DNA from: Erpobdella octoculata
Taxonomy: Eukaryota; Annelida; Clitellata; Hirudinida; Erpobdellidae
Direction of reading: 5' to 3'
NCBI GenBank assembly: GCA_963978895.1
Contig: OZ022246.1
Span: 14,491,909-14,555,908 of the forward strand
DNA: 64,000 bases
Positions 1-10,872 of this stretch are shown piece after piece. The position numbers and the translations under genes are program-made. The stretch's first letter is position 1, and the number at the start of each line of letters is the position of its first letter. A model generated the notes under the pieces. It was not told where the DNA came from. It was given only the letters and a program-made list of their open reading frames with translations, and did not search any database.

Positions 1-789
1 CATTAGTATACTGGTGTTATCAATTAGAAATTTATGTGATGGTTTGATTGAATGTTGTGTTGACATATGTTGGTATATGGCACCACTTTGACAATGCATA
101 GTCAATCTACGAGACAGAGTAGTTCTAGTATGACCAATGTAATTTTCCACCTGACCATGTGGAAACGGACACGAAAATTGGTACACTAGGTTGGTTTGTG
201 CTACAGGGCTAGAAACATTATTTATACTATTTTTAATTAAAAGATTATGAGTTTTTCCATTATTATAATAGATGTGTAACTTGAGTGTATTATCTTTATT
301 TACAACCTTAATATTATCATACACAATGTTTTTCAACACTTTTTCATCTATTTTATAATTATTAGACATCTGATTAGCATAATATAATGGAATTATACAA
401 GAATTTGATGAGTTATTGGTATTAGGTTTTGAAACATGTTTTTTATCAGTAATACGTGACATAAATTTATTTATAGTTGCATCAACAATAGAATTAGAAT
501 AATTATTATTTATCAAAAGTTGTTTCACTTGTAGAATTTCATTGTGAAATTCAGACCATGTTTCTGAAAATTTATAGGCCCTATTTATATAATTATTAAT
601 AACATTTAGTTTATATCTTTCAGGGCAATCGCTATTATAATTAAGACAATTGCCTGTGTTTGTGGGTTTAGTATAGACCTGGCAAGATAGTTTTGATACA
701 TTTCGAGTAACTAAAGTATCCAAAAAAGGAATTTGATGTTTATTATTAGCAAGTTCATAAGTAAATTGTAGTTTAGAATTTTTTACAAA
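1..789 (-). mobile_element. Penelope-like element, C-terminal part (RT thumb, linker, start of GIY-YIG endonuclease)
   Basis: On the minus strand one frame stays open from about 789 to the window edge with no stop. Seen: IPFLDTLV, then VYTKPTNTG and a basic 'NNYINRAY' stretch, which match the region after the RT palm in Penelope-like elements. Further on come VYQFSC, YIGHT and LSRRL, the core of the GIY-YIG endonuclease these elements carry. Such proteins copy RNA and nick DNA for insertion. The RT catalytic fingers/palm are missing: the frame begins at a (TA)n tract near 797 beside Helitron-type repeats. The endonuclease continues off the left edge. There is no ATG near the start, so this is a 5'-truncated copy. 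Confidence 0.85.
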
Positions 790-796
790 TGCATCT

Positions 797-982
797 ATAT
801 ATATATATAGTTCCCGCTCGCTCACCCGCTCCGCTCATTTTGTGACGGATTTCAAAATTTTTTTCTCTATATTTGATTCCCCTTGACTCTCAAGGTTGTG
901 TGAAAATTTCATTACGATCGGATGAATGGTGTAGCAATGCATAAATAACATACATATATACAAACATTCATTTATATATATA
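797..982 (-). repeat. Helitron-associated module A
   Basis: A block running from a (TA)n tract through GTTCCCGCTCGCTCACCCG to CATTACGATCGGATGAATGG and another AT tract. The same block recurs at 1795-1990, 48880-49015 (opposite strand), 50395-50437 (short) and 63400-63540. At 63.4 kb it is contiguous with the 18-bp minisatellite of module B, so A and B appear to be parts of one family. It is not protein coding. Confidence 0.7.
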
Positions 983-1320
983 CCAGCGGGGGCACCCGGC
1001 GTTGCCCGGGGTTTTTAGAGGTTTTTCTAATGTTTGTCTTTCTCGCTCCAGTTTTTTTCTCCGCTTTCCCCGTTCCCGTCGCGTTACTGGTCGCTTTTCC
1101 GCTCCCGGTCGCTTTTCCGCTCCCGGTCGCTTTTCCGCTCCCGGTCGCTTTTCCGCTCCCGGTCGCTTTCCCGCTCTCGGTCGTTTTCCAGCTCCCGGTC
1201 GCTTTCCCGCTCCCGGTTGCTTTCCCGTTCTCGGTCACTTTCCCTTTCCCGCTCTATATTTCGCTCTCAGTTGGCTTCCCTTTCCAGTTTTCGCTCAAAC
1301 ATGTGCATATATATATTTTT
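983..1320 (-). mobile_element. Non-autonomous Helitron-like element, 3' end with 18-bp minisatellite
   Basis: Read on the minus strand, this block ends with a GC-rich hairpin (CCCGGGCAACGCCGGG) a few bases before CTGG followed by T. That is the Helitron 3' signature: a hairpin, then CTRR, inserted before T. The interior is a tandem array of about 18 bp (GGAAAGCGACCGGGAGC-like) from 1070 to 1250. Simple reading frames across the array (MATGSGKATG-type) come from the repeat and are not genes. The 5' terminus could not be placed. Confidence 0.65.
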
Positions 1321-1640
1321 TTAGAGGTTTACCTAATGCGTTTCGCTCCTGTTTCCTTCCCGCTTGCGCTACCGCTCCCGGTCGTTATCCGTTCCCTGTC
1401 GCTTTCCCGCTCATTTTTTCGCTCTCAGTCCCCCCCCCTAGATCCGATTCTACATACATACATACATACATTCATACATACATACATACATACATACATA
1501 CACACTCCCGCTCGTTATGCGTTCACTGTCGCTTTCCCGCTCATTCTTTCGCCCTCAGTTGACCCCCTAGATCCGATTCTACATACATACATACATACAT
1601 ACATACGTACGTACGTACATACATACTTTGAATGAGCATT
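1321..1640 (-). repeat. Second Helitron-like copy lacking its hairpin, plus (ACAT)n tracts
   Basis: The block starts TTAGAGGTTTACCTAATGCG and runs through CCGGTCG-rich sequence to TAGATCCGATTCTAC and (ACAT)n at 1453-1505 and 1580-1627. It is near-identical to 48495-48650, which still has the hairpin and CTAG end, so this copy has lost its terminus. Confidence 0.55.
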
Positions 1641-1992
1641 TAGTGCCGAAATATTGTAAAAAACACATACATACATACATACATACATACATACATACAT
1701 ACATACATACATAAACACACACACAGACACACATACATGCACATACACATACATACATACACACATACATACGCACATACATATATATATATATAGTTCC
1801 CGCTCGCTCACCCGCTCCGCTCCGCTCATTTTGTGATGGATTTCAAATTTTTGTTCTCTATATTTCATTCCCCTTGACTCTCAAGGCTGTGTGAAAATTT
1901 CATTACGATCGGATGAATGGTGTAGCAATGCATAAATAACATACCTATATACATACATACATACATATATACATACATATATACAAACATTC

Positions 1993-2050
<58 letters not shown>
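1641..2050. repeat. (ACAT)n / (TA)n microsatellites around another copy of module A
   Basis: (ACAT)n runs at 1665-1790 and 1950-1990, and (TA)n at about 2000-2050. Module A lies in between at 1795-1922 in the same orientation as at 797. I see no gene. Confidence 0.8.
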
Positions 2051-2053
<3 letters not shown>

Positions 2054-2330
2054 TTGAATTATCTAAAAACAAGCGTCTCGGATATTCCGAGTGCAGCAGT
2101 TAAAAAAAAGTAATAATTTTTTGAAGATGAGCTAACGTTTATTTTATGCAATTTTCATCGGAAAATAGTCGTTTTTGGCTTATAACCTTTTTATTTGTTG
2201 AGCCGAAGAAAAACCAATAATACCATTAGATTCCATTTTTAAAACCCTATCCAACGATGTATAGCACAGCCCCAGTGCAAAAAATTTTTTTTTATTTTAT
2301 TTGCACGGCCAGCAGTTGTTTACACATGCA
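2051..2330. mobile_element. Half copy of the TGAAGTTAGC foldback family
   Basis: TTGAATTATCTAAAAACAAG, GCGTCTCGGATAT, the CAGCAGTT(T/A)AAA block and ATGTATAGCACAGCCCCAG match, in order, the right arms at 4360-4620 and 7900-8160. The partner arm is missing and the left edge is replaced by (TA)n. From 2331 to 2860 I see no coding or repeat structure. Confidence 0.65.
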
Positions 2331-2860
2331 TTTTTTAAATGGAATGTGCCAGTGGCGTCAGGCGCGAGTCAGTCTTTGCCTGTATAAATGCGCTTCAAGA
2401 AATTCTCATATTAGTATTATTATTCAAGAAACACGAATATATCCAACCCTTGCAATCCAGTAAAAAACTTTCTTGTAAGCAGCTTTATAAGTGTGATGTT
2501 TCGACCAACTTGCAGTATTGAATTATTGAACTCTGAGTGCTCAAAATGAAATGGATACACTGAATTTGGAGCTACATGTTTTTTTCCAATAATTCCTGAT
2601 GGTAAAAATGATCATGTATTTCAGCCATTAGAAATTGTCAAAGATGTTTATCAGATAGCATACCAGTAATTATTTTGTGCTGATTAAAAACAGTGGTTAT
2701 GCTAGAGACTGAATCAAATGAACTAAAATGATGATAGCCTTGTTGGAGACCATACATGCCATTCTCATGTTGTGGTCTACCAGTCAATATAGCTGACCTG
2801 GAAAAAGTGCCTGCATATGTTATTGAAAAGAAACATAGCATTGATATGTTTTACGATCCA

Positions 2861-3004
<144 letters not shown>

Positions 3005-3489
3005 GGAGCTATTAACAACTCAGAAAACAGTATATGAGTAGATTCACAAGCTTTTAATAACTCAGAAAACAATGTATAAGTAGATCTCGAAAACCATTGC
3101 TAGACAGCTTGTTGATCACTTAAGGATTGATTAAATAAGGATGAGTCAGCATTCCAGACCCTGCAAGTGAGTGAGTGAGTGAAAGAGTGAGGCTGGGATA
3201 TTATATAAGTAGATTTTATATATACATACATACTGAAAAATTATTTTATCAAAAAATCTTGATAACACAAACAATTCTAGAAACCTGCTAGGAGAACAGC
3301 TACTGACTGAAGTGAATGCCTGTTTAAATAGTAGACTTTTTTTTGCTAAACTATTCAAATTTGGAGTTTTGCAGACAGTGTGATTATATGCACCAATTTC
3401 AAAACCTCCATCATCAGCTAAACAAATTTATTTAAAAAAATATTAATGATTAAACATTTTTCACTGCTACAAACTAGATAATAAAATTG

Positions 3490-3728
3490 TAATTTTTATT
3501 TATTTATTTATTTTATTTATTTCTCTTTCACAACGCCATTTCCAAAACAAGTCTTGCTCGAAGGCGAGAAAGGGTACTTGCAGAGGCAGCCATTTATAGG
3601 CACCTACCCTTTTAGCAATGCGAGTGAACTCCTTGCTTAAGGGAGTTACGCGGGTGACGCCGGCGAGGTTCGAACTGCCGACCTAATGATCGACAGGCGA
3701 ACGCTCTACCACTCTGCCACCAGCGCCT
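3490..3728 (-). repeat. tRNA-derived SINE
   Basis: On the minus strand this begins GAGGCGCTGGTGGCAGAG. A box A-like stretch (GTGGCAGAGTGGTAGAGC) and a box B (CAGTTCGAACCTC) lie about 35 bases apart, as in an RNA polymerase III promoter. A unique body follows, ending in an AAATAAAT-rich tail (the TTTATTTATTTA tract on the + strand near 3496-3525). It is too long and lacks an acceptor stem, so it is not a tRNA gene. Confidence 0.75.
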
Positions 3729-3816
3729 CAATGAGGACCGTGCTTTAAAAAATTAGCTGATATTTAATTATAATTAAATTCTTTTACAGTCCATGTAGAC
3801 AAAGTTGAAGTGTGTT

Positions 3817-4630
3817 TGAAGTTAGCAATATTGCTGGCCGTGTAAATAAAAAAAAATTGTGTGCACTGAGGCTATGCTATACATCGCTAGATGGGGTTTT
3901 GAAAATGGAATCTAATGGTATAATTGGGTTTTCTTTGGTTCAGCAATTAAAAAAGGTATAAGCCAAAAACGACGATTTTCGACAAAAAATAAGCCTTAGC
4001 TCTTAGAGACATTATAATTTTTTTAACTGCTGCACTGGGAATACCTGAGACACTTGTTTTTAGATAATTCAATTTAAAATCCAACGATGTAACTTTCACC
4101 TCTATAACTTAATAAATAAAAAAAGTCATTGAATAAAACATCGGACCGTATACCAATTTCTCCCAGCAAAACGAAATGTAAACAAACACTGAGGAGCATA
4201 CAATTGGACAAACGAGTCTGTCTCACTTCGGCTTGTTCAATCGTATGCTCCCCAGTGCTTGTTTACGTTTCGTTTTGCTGGGAGAAATTGGTATACGGGC
4301 CGAAGTTTTATTCTATAACTTTTTCATTTATTAAGTTATAGAAGCGAAAGTTACATCGTTGGAAATTAAATTATCTAAAAACAAGCGTCTCTGATATTCG
4401 CAGTGCAGCAGTTAAAAAAAGTAATAATTTAACAAAAAAGAGCTAAGGCTTATTTTATGCAATTTTGGTCAAAAAATCTCTGTTTTTGACATATAACTTT
4501 TTTATTTGGTGAACTGAAGAATAACTAATTATACCATTAGATTGTATTTTTAAAACCTCATCCAACTATGTATAGCACAATGCACAAAATTTTTGTTTTA
4601 TTTGCACAGTTTGCAATATTGCTAACTTCA
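3817..4630. mobile_element. Foldback (palindromic) DNA transposon, no ORF
   Basis: Two arms of about 390-400 bp are inverted relative to each other around a centre near 4205-4225. The left end reads TGAAGTTAGCAATATTGC and the right end is its complement, finishing GCAATATTGCTAACTTCA. Arms share blocks such as CCAATTTCTCCCAGCAAAAC and AACAAGCGTCTC with the element at 6719-8200. There is no coding capacity, so any transposase must come from elsewhere. Confidence 0.8.
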
Positions 4631-4770
4631 CATGCATGAAGTGTTAAATGGCTGCTCCTGCAGAGAAACTCTATTTACAAGATTGTTGACATAAATTTTT
4701 ATGATGCCCAACCATTGAGAATCATATGTGCTGGAAGTTATCTTCCCACATGCAATACATTATTAGTCAC

Positions 4771-4773
<3 letters not shown>

Positions 4774-4811
<38 letters not shown>

Positions 4812-4973
4812 TATAGTTTATAGTCCTTTACACCAAGTGTTTTAAGACTGAATTGGCTGTATGTAGGAAGCACATAAGTACTTCCCGTCGTGGATCAAAG
4901 TTTGATCCTTTTAACTGTCCCTCCTCCTTTATCCAGGCTTGGGACTGGCTCGCAATTAGCGAGGCGGAGTTAT
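4774..4973 (-). repeat. Poly-A SINE with 13-bp target-site duplication
   Basis: On the minus strand this starts near CTCCGCCTCGCTAATTGCG and ends in a long poly-A (poly-T at 4774-4810 on +). TATTAGTCACATA flanks it at both 4761-4773 and 4974-4986, a clear LINE-type target-site duplication. A second copy lies at 50471-50658 on the other strand. Confidence 0.85.
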
Positions 4974-5017
4974 TATTAGTCACATAGCTAGTATTACGGT
5001 TAAATTTAACCTGAGGT

Positions 5018-5215
5018 GGGCAGTGGGCACTATTTCAAATACAAGTATTTAAAATACGTATTTTCAAAATAAAATACGTATTTTCAAAATAAAATACGTA
5101 TTTTCAAAATAAAATACGTATTTTCAAAATAAAATACGTATTTTCAAAATAAAATACGTATTTTCAAAATAAAATACGTATTTTCAAAATAAAATACGTA
5201 TTTTATTTAGTATTT
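5018..5215. repeat. hAT-like end with 20-bp subterminal tandem repeat
   Basis: CAGTGGGCACTATTTCAAAT opens a run of eight copies of a 20-bp unit (GTATTTTCAAAATAAAATAC). CAGTG starts and dense subterminal repeats are typical of hAT ends, and a hAT-type coding fragment follows at 5306. No matching right end or TSD was found. Confidence 0.5.
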
Positions 5216-5305
5216 AAATACCGATGATGAAGTATTCTGTATTTTGGTATTTTAAATACTTTTTAAAGTATTTTTGTTTTAAAAAACATATATCAAAATA
5301 CTTTT

Positions 5306-5668
5306 ATGTTTCATTGTACGACAGTGTCTGTAGCTTGTCAAAAGCTACAAGATTTGTGTGTTGCTCTCAATGTGACAGTTTTTAAAGAGTACGAAATTAA
5401 GTTTTTACATGAATTTGTCAAGTACATGAAGCCTATAGCCGATAGCCTGGATCACTCGCAAGACGAGCCGAATTGTTATATGGGTCATTTGTTGCCAACA
5501 TTGTTATGCATTAAAGACAAACTTATATCCGTATGCAATAAAAATATGGCATATTGTTTACCATTGTGCAAGGGACTAAAAGAAGCCATAGCTAAGCGAT
5601 TCAGGTCTTATTTGAACCACTTGAAAAACAGTTTTTTATGTTTTTCTTGTTTTCTGGACTACTTGTAA
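5306..5668 (+). pseudogene. hAT transposase fragment
   Basis: An open frame of 120 codons. Residues about 12-75 (QKLQDLCVALNVT, FLHEFVKYMKPIADSLD, GHLLPTL, IKDKL) follow the pattern of the helical region between the RNase H-like core blocks of hAT transposases. The catalytic residues and C-terminal dimerization region are absent and the frame ends after SFLCFSCFLDYL, so this is an internal scrap. It probably belongs with the end at 5018. Confidence 0.65.
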
Positions 5669-5984
5669 TGAGTTACTTTTACAAAAAGGTATAAAGTAAA
5701 TGAAATTCATTGCCATTAGTTCAAATGAATTGATTGAATCGAGAATTGTACTAACAAGTAATACATAATCATGTGATGAATGGCATTTGTGATAAGCTTA
5801 ACCCACCAAAGCATAGTGTTCCTTTATGACACACTACAATTTTGACTTTAAACTAAAAAGGCTAAATAATTGCTGTAGCTAGATAAAAAAAAATAAAATG
5901 CTATTAATTAAGTGCTTATAGAAATAAATAATTTATAACAAAAATTATTTATTTTTGAATTAGATATTTTGTATAGTCCTTAAT

Positions 5985-6240
5985 GGTTGTGCTACAGTTT
6001 TGCTGGGCAAACGTCGCGGTTATAGCAGAATATGTCACTGTTATGAAGCCTTTTGCTTAAGCTCTTGGTATCCAACAGTGTGAAACAAATGTTTACATAG
6101 CTTATCTGCTGCCAACTATAACATTTGGGAAGAGAAAATGCAGTTTTTCTTTGCAACCGCTCAATCCAGTGCTGCAAACCATTGGTGATTAGCATGGATG
6201 CTGCGATAGACAGCCAATTCAATCAATATCTTCTAAATTC
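5985..6240 (+). pseudogene. Second, more decayed hAT transposase fragment
   Basis: One plus-strand frame reads AEYVTVMKPFA, a stop, then ALGIQQCETNVYIAYLLPT. This parallels the FVKYMKPIADSLDHSQDE and GHLLPT blocks of the fragment at 5306. It has stops and no further recognisable domain. From 6241 to 6718 I see nothing recognisable. Confidence 0.5.
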
Positions 6241-6718
6241 AGCAACGATTATCCATTTAAAATTCAAGACAGCTTAGGTCAAATACAAAAAAAAGAGTTG
6301 GTCTAGAATTACTGGAGTACAAAAGTCAACAGTAATTCAGCTGGCAATTTGCAGTGACTGTGCAAGTGTGAACTCCGCCTATGAAGCAGTTATAATGTCT
6401 GAACTTGCAGTTTTTATAGCAAGACAGCATAGTGGTTCTGCTAGAAAGATTTTTACTTCAGCTTATTTAGCACCAGTACTTGTACTGTTTACTCAAGTAC
6501 ATTTAAAAAGTAATGAGCCTAGACCTGCATGGAAGTTCAATAGTGTATAGTAAGCTAGTGTTGAGGTTAAGACTGTTGAGCTACTAGCTCTAGCTAAAAG
6601 TAATGAATAGTATGTCAAATAAAAATCATTAAATCTATTGATTGACAGAGCTCAAAATATCTTCAGAAACAACAACTTAAGTTTTTACACTATTTTCTAC
6701 TCTAATAACAACACAAAC

Positions 6719-8200
6719 TTTTTTACGTGTGTGAAGTTAGCCTCGAGGCTGGCAATGCTAATTAAAAAAAAATAAAAAATTGCTTGCCCTTGGGCTGTGC
6801 TATACATTGTTGGATGGGGTCTAAAAAATGAATCGAATGGTATATTTGAATTGTCTTCGGTTCAACAAATAAGAAAGTTATAAGCAAAAAACGACGATTT
6901 TCCGCCGAAAATTGCATAAAATCAACATTGGCTCTTCTTTGAGAAAATCGAATTCGTTTTAAACTGCTGCCCTGGGTATATCCGAGACGCTTGTTTTTAG
7001 ATAATTCAATATCAAATCCAACAATATAACTTTCGCTTCTCAAAGTTAATAAATAAAAAAGTTATCGAATAAAACGTCGGACTGTATACCAATTTCTCCG
7101 AGCAAACCGAAACATAAACAGACGCTGCGATTGGACAATCGAGTCTAGCTCACTGTGGCTAATTATGCAAAATATTCAAAATATGCAAAGTGGCTACTCG
7201 TCAACACCTCCTGCGTATTTTAACGAACTTTTTTTTGAAAAATAATGCTTCTAAACATTAAAAAGCCACCCGTGACTAAGCATCAGAACGATGCCTACAA
7301 TTGGAGTATTTTTGTAGGCATTTTCATTAAAAGACTGGATCGTGGAGAGGATCTGAGTGGTTCTTTTAATCCAGATAGTGAAAGGGAACAGTGGTTAAAA
7401 GAAATCCTGCTGGCATCGGACAACATGACAAACTATTGTTTGTATTGCGGGAACGGTGGAGAGGGTGCAGGTGGGGACTGGGTGGAGTGCGAAAAGTGTA
7501 GAAGGTGGGTTCACCAAAAATGCACATTTTTAATGTTTTCAAAGGAAGAGTTTAAAACGAAACATTTCACTTGCATGCTATGCTTAGATTTTATTAAATA
7601 GTTAATTTTTTAACAAAGTTTTTCATTAATAAAAATTTGTAATCGTAAAATTCAATAGATTTTCTTAAAAATAAAATTTTCCCTAAAGTTCGTTAGAATA
7701 TGCAGGTGTTAACGAATAGCCACTTTACATATTTTGAATATTTTGCATAATTAGCCACAGTGAGCTAGACTCGATTGTCCAATCGCAGCGTCTGTTTATG
7801 TTTCGGTTTGCTCGAAGAAATTGGTATACGGTCCAACGTTTTATTCGATAACTTATTTATTTATTAACTTTGAGAAGCGAAATTTATATTGTTGGATTTG
7901 ATATTGAATTATCTAAAAACAAGCGTCTCGGATATACCCAGGGCAGCAGTTTAAAACAAATTCGATTTTCTCAAAGAAGAGCCAATGTTGATTTTATGCA
8001 ATTTTCGGCAGAAAATCGTCGTTTTTCGCTTATAACTTTTTTATTTGTTGAACCGAAGACATTCCAAATATACCATTTGATTTCATTTTTTAGACCCCAT
8101 CCAACAATGTATAGCATAGCCCCAGGGCAAGCAATTTTTATTTTTTTTTAATTAGCATTGCCAGCCTCGAGGCTAACTTCACACGCATACTTTTTTTACT
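6719..8200. mobile_element. Long-TIR (foldback) element enclosing a PHD-finger gene
   Basis: Inverted arms of about 510 bp occupy 6719-7230 and 7685-8200. The left starts GTGTGAAGTTAGCCTCGAGG, the right ends with its complement, and both inner edges carry CGAACTTT/AAAGTTCG. The unique centre of about 450 bp contains only the ORF at 7245-7601. Arms are homologous to those at 3817-4630 and 2051-2330. No transposase-like sequence is present. I could not fix a target-site duplication. Confidence 0.85.
7245..7601 (+). CDS. PHD-type zinc-finger protein carried by a foldback element
   Basis: An intact 118-codon ORF sits alone between the two 510-bp inverted arms. Seen: C65-X2-C68, C82-X2-C85, H90-X2-C93 and C110-X2-C113, with W88 before the histidine (GDWVECEKCRRWVHQKC). 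This is the complete C4-H-C3 zinc-ligand set of a PHD finger, a fold that usually reads histone tails. The first 60 residues (MLLNIKKPPV onward) match no family I recognise. All ligands and the frame are intact in an otherwise decayed region. It could be the last exon of a larger protein whose other exons were lost, but no splice acceptor is obvious. Function within the element is unknown. Confidence 0.65.
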   Translation: MLLNIKKPPVTKHQNDAYNWSIFVGIFIKRLDRGEDLSGSFNPDSEREQWLKEILLASDNMTNYCLYCGNGGEGAGGDWVECEKCRRWVHQKCTFLMFSKEEFKTKHFTCMLCLDFIK

Positions 8201-9400
8201 ATAAGATAAGTAGGTAATCTTTCACATAAGCGGCTGGGGCCGATTTTTTCAATAAAATAGTCCAATTTTGCTGCATTAACTAACATAAAAAACTATAATC
8301 TTTCACATAAGCGGCTGGGGCCGATTCTTAGAATAAAGCTTAATATTGGTATGCTCTCTTGTAAAGTCTTGTACCTTCCCAAGAGGTTTGCAACGTGATT
8401 AAAGAGTATATATATTTTGACAATTTTACCAGTTTTTAGTGTAATTTTTAATAATTCGATATCACTTGGCTACTAAGAAGTGAGTGGGGACTCAGCTTCA
8501 TTAGTAATTTTTAGAGTTTTCGGTATCGCACTGTCTATGTCATTTGTGCTATCGACAGTGAACTTGAGTGAACATTGTTTTCGGCGCGCAGCTAATAGGT
8601 CTAAGTCCCAATAAACAAGTTAAAGTCGAACGGCCCACTTTCAATAGCACCAACAACAAATTATTTATCATGCAACTAAAATGTTCTAACACACAATCAA
8701 TAAGACGTTTTTGTTGAAAATACTGGAACAGATAAATCCAAAACTTTTAAAAATAAAAAATAATTTTAAAAAGGAAAGCATCCTTATAAGCCCTCTAAGT
8801 CCCGTTTGTCGCTTCAAAATTTATCAGTCACGTGTCTGTGCTACTCAGTGTTACCACTCTGGTTTACACAACAATTCCAAGATTTTTGTGAGAAAATCCT
8901 AAGACTTCCAAAGATACCTCACATCGGGCAATAAGGTAGGAAAAAACATATATAAATTACTAAGTAAGCATTAAAGTTATTAGGTCTGTAGCTCATTCAA
9001 TTCAGTTTTTCATTTTAGTAATTTGTATAGCGCTTTTTACGACAAAGCGTTCATGCGACGAATGCCGATACGGCTTTAAAAGGCTTTATCTTTGTCATTA
9101 AATTTATATTAGGCTATAGCTAATTTTTTTCAAGTTGATATTAACCTAATTAAGCGATGGGAAAATGGTTTGGCAGTCAAATCATCTTGATAGTTGCTTT
9201 TTTCAGACCCCAGGGGAAATTGCTGTATAAGTAAGAACAGCTGACACGAGGTCAGCAAAACAATCCTGCTTGGGGTGCCTCAAGAAAAGGTCGGATAACT
9301 ACAAGTAATTTTGGGGCAGTTATTTTTTTAAATTACTGATATGTTTGAAATTTAATTTATCAAAGATCAAAAACTGTCTTTTAAAAATACATCAAATTAC
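8201..9400. other. No gene seen; one 30-bp direct repeat
   Basis: AATCTTTCACATAAGCGGCT plus GGGGCCGATT occurs twice (about 8215 and 8298), separated by unrelated AT-rich sequence. Short open stretches here have no family resemblance. Confidence 0.6.
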
Positions 9401-9401
9401 T

Positions 9402-9600
9402 TTACGCTGAAAATATCTTGGGTACATGACGCAGGAAAACAAATTTTTCAAACATACTGTCAGACACTTTGCACCGTCTTGGCACTAATATTTGACCTGC
9501 ACAACTGAACAGTCTCTCAACAGCAGCACTGCTTGGTAGACCTGTATTAAACTTGAGAAAAACTCTTGTTAGATGAGGATACATGAGCAGTGAGTTTGTT
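9402..9600 (-). pseudogene. hAT transposase C-terminal dimerization domain
   Basis: A minus-strand frame of 60 codons contains [16 protein letters not shown] and then [12 protein letters not shown]. This is the S-x-x-ERLFS-x-AG signature of the hAT C-terminal dimerization region. The rest of the transposase is missing, so the element here is internally deleted. Confidence 0.75.
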
Positions 9601-9659
9601 GTTGAGTCATTTGAAGCCAGATCTTTGCGTAAAATATTATACAGGCTGATTTAATTTTT

Positions 9660-10322
9660 TTAGACTTTAACTACTTTTATGCAGTTAAACTAATTGTAGT
9701 TAACTACTCTAAAAAGTAGTTAAACTATTCTTTAAATACCGGTTACTTTCGGATAGTTAAACTTTTTGCCTTAACTACTCCCATGTAGTTAAACTAGTAG
9801 TTAACTACTCCCATGTAGTTAAACTAGTAGTTAACTACTCCCATGTAGTTAAACTAGTAGTTAACTACTAAAGTAGTTAAAAGTAGTTAACTACTAAAGT
9901 AGTTAAAAGTAGTTAACTACTAAAGTAGTTAAAAGTAGTTAACTACTAAAGTAGTTAAAAGTAGTTAACTACTAAAGTAGTTAAAAGTAGTTAACTACTA
10001 AAGTAGTTAAAAGTAGTTAACTACTAAAGTAGTTAAAAGTAGTTAACTACTAAAGTAGTTAAAAGTAGTTAACTACTAAAGTAGTTAAAAGTAGTTAACT
10101 ACTAAAGTAGTTAAAAGTAGTTAACTACTAAAGTAGTTAAAAGTAGTTAACTACTAAAGTAGTTAAAAGTAGTTAACTACTAAAGTAGTTAAAAGTAGTT
10201 AACTACTAAAGTAGTTAAAAGTAGTTAACTACTAAAGTAGTTAAAAGTAGTTAACTACTAAAGTAGTTAAAAGTAGTTAACTACTAAAGTAGTTAAAAGT
10301 AGTTAACTACTGCTCATCACTG
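9660..10322. repeat. hAT 5' end with 26-bp palindromic-unit array
   Basis: From about 9865 to 10310 a 26-bp unit (TAACTACTAAAGTAG plus TTAAAAGTAGT) repeats about 17 times almost without change, preceded by CATGTAGTTAAACTAGTAG-type units. The outer end reads, on the minus strand, CAGTGATGAGCAGTAGTTAA, a hAT-style terminus. The partner end was not found below 9400. From 10323 to 10727 nothing is seen. Confidence 0.6.
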
Positions 10323-10727
10323 CCAAATAATATTTCAATGGAAATATAAATATTAAAAAATGTTAGAAAATATTCACTGTGACTGCGAACCCCAGGCAAA
10401 ATTTTGGGAAAGCCTCACTGGCCACTGCGTATATTATATTTCATTGACTTCATGAACAAGGCTATATTTCTTTAGGAAATATATTAAAAACGTTACCTTT
10501 AGGCTCAATAAATAAAAGATACTATTATAAAACAATATTCTTAACAATTTCTAATTATTAAGACGTTTAAATATATCGCATAAGACAAATCAGGTATACG
10601 GCTATAAATCCCAATTATTTGTTTGTATCCACTATCCAGTCGAGCTCGTGTGACGTCAGACTTTTGTGGTCCATTAACGCGTGAATTTTGTTTAAAGTTA
10701 TAGACATCTTTTTTATGTAAATATTAG

Positions 10728-10872
10728 CGATGGGAATCGAACCGAACCGAACACATCGAACTCGAACCCTACTTTTTACCGAACCGAACCCGAACTTAGT
10801 TGTTGATCGAACCGAACCCGAACTCTGTTTCGCTCGGAACGAACCGAACCCGAACGAACCCATTCTAAATTC
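10728..10872. repeat. Isolated hAT-like terminus with CCGAACC repeats
   Basis: TAGCGATGGGAATCGAACCG opens a run of ACCGAACCCGAAC-type subterminal repeats ending near 10872. Similar architecture (TAGNGATG start, CCCGAACCC repeats) occurs at both ends of the 27079-36369 element. No second end or TSD was found nearby. Confidence 0.45.

Noticed and set aside
972..1635. Overlapping open frames rich in Ser/Arg/Phe or Ala-Thr-Gly-Ser repeats
   Set aside because: They are readings of the 18-bp Helitron minisatellite and (ACAT)n; every frame is open because of the unit length.
3640..3728. Possible tRNA gene on minus
   Set aside because: Box A and B fit, but the body continues into a conserved non-tRNA part with an AT-rich tail, as in SINEs.
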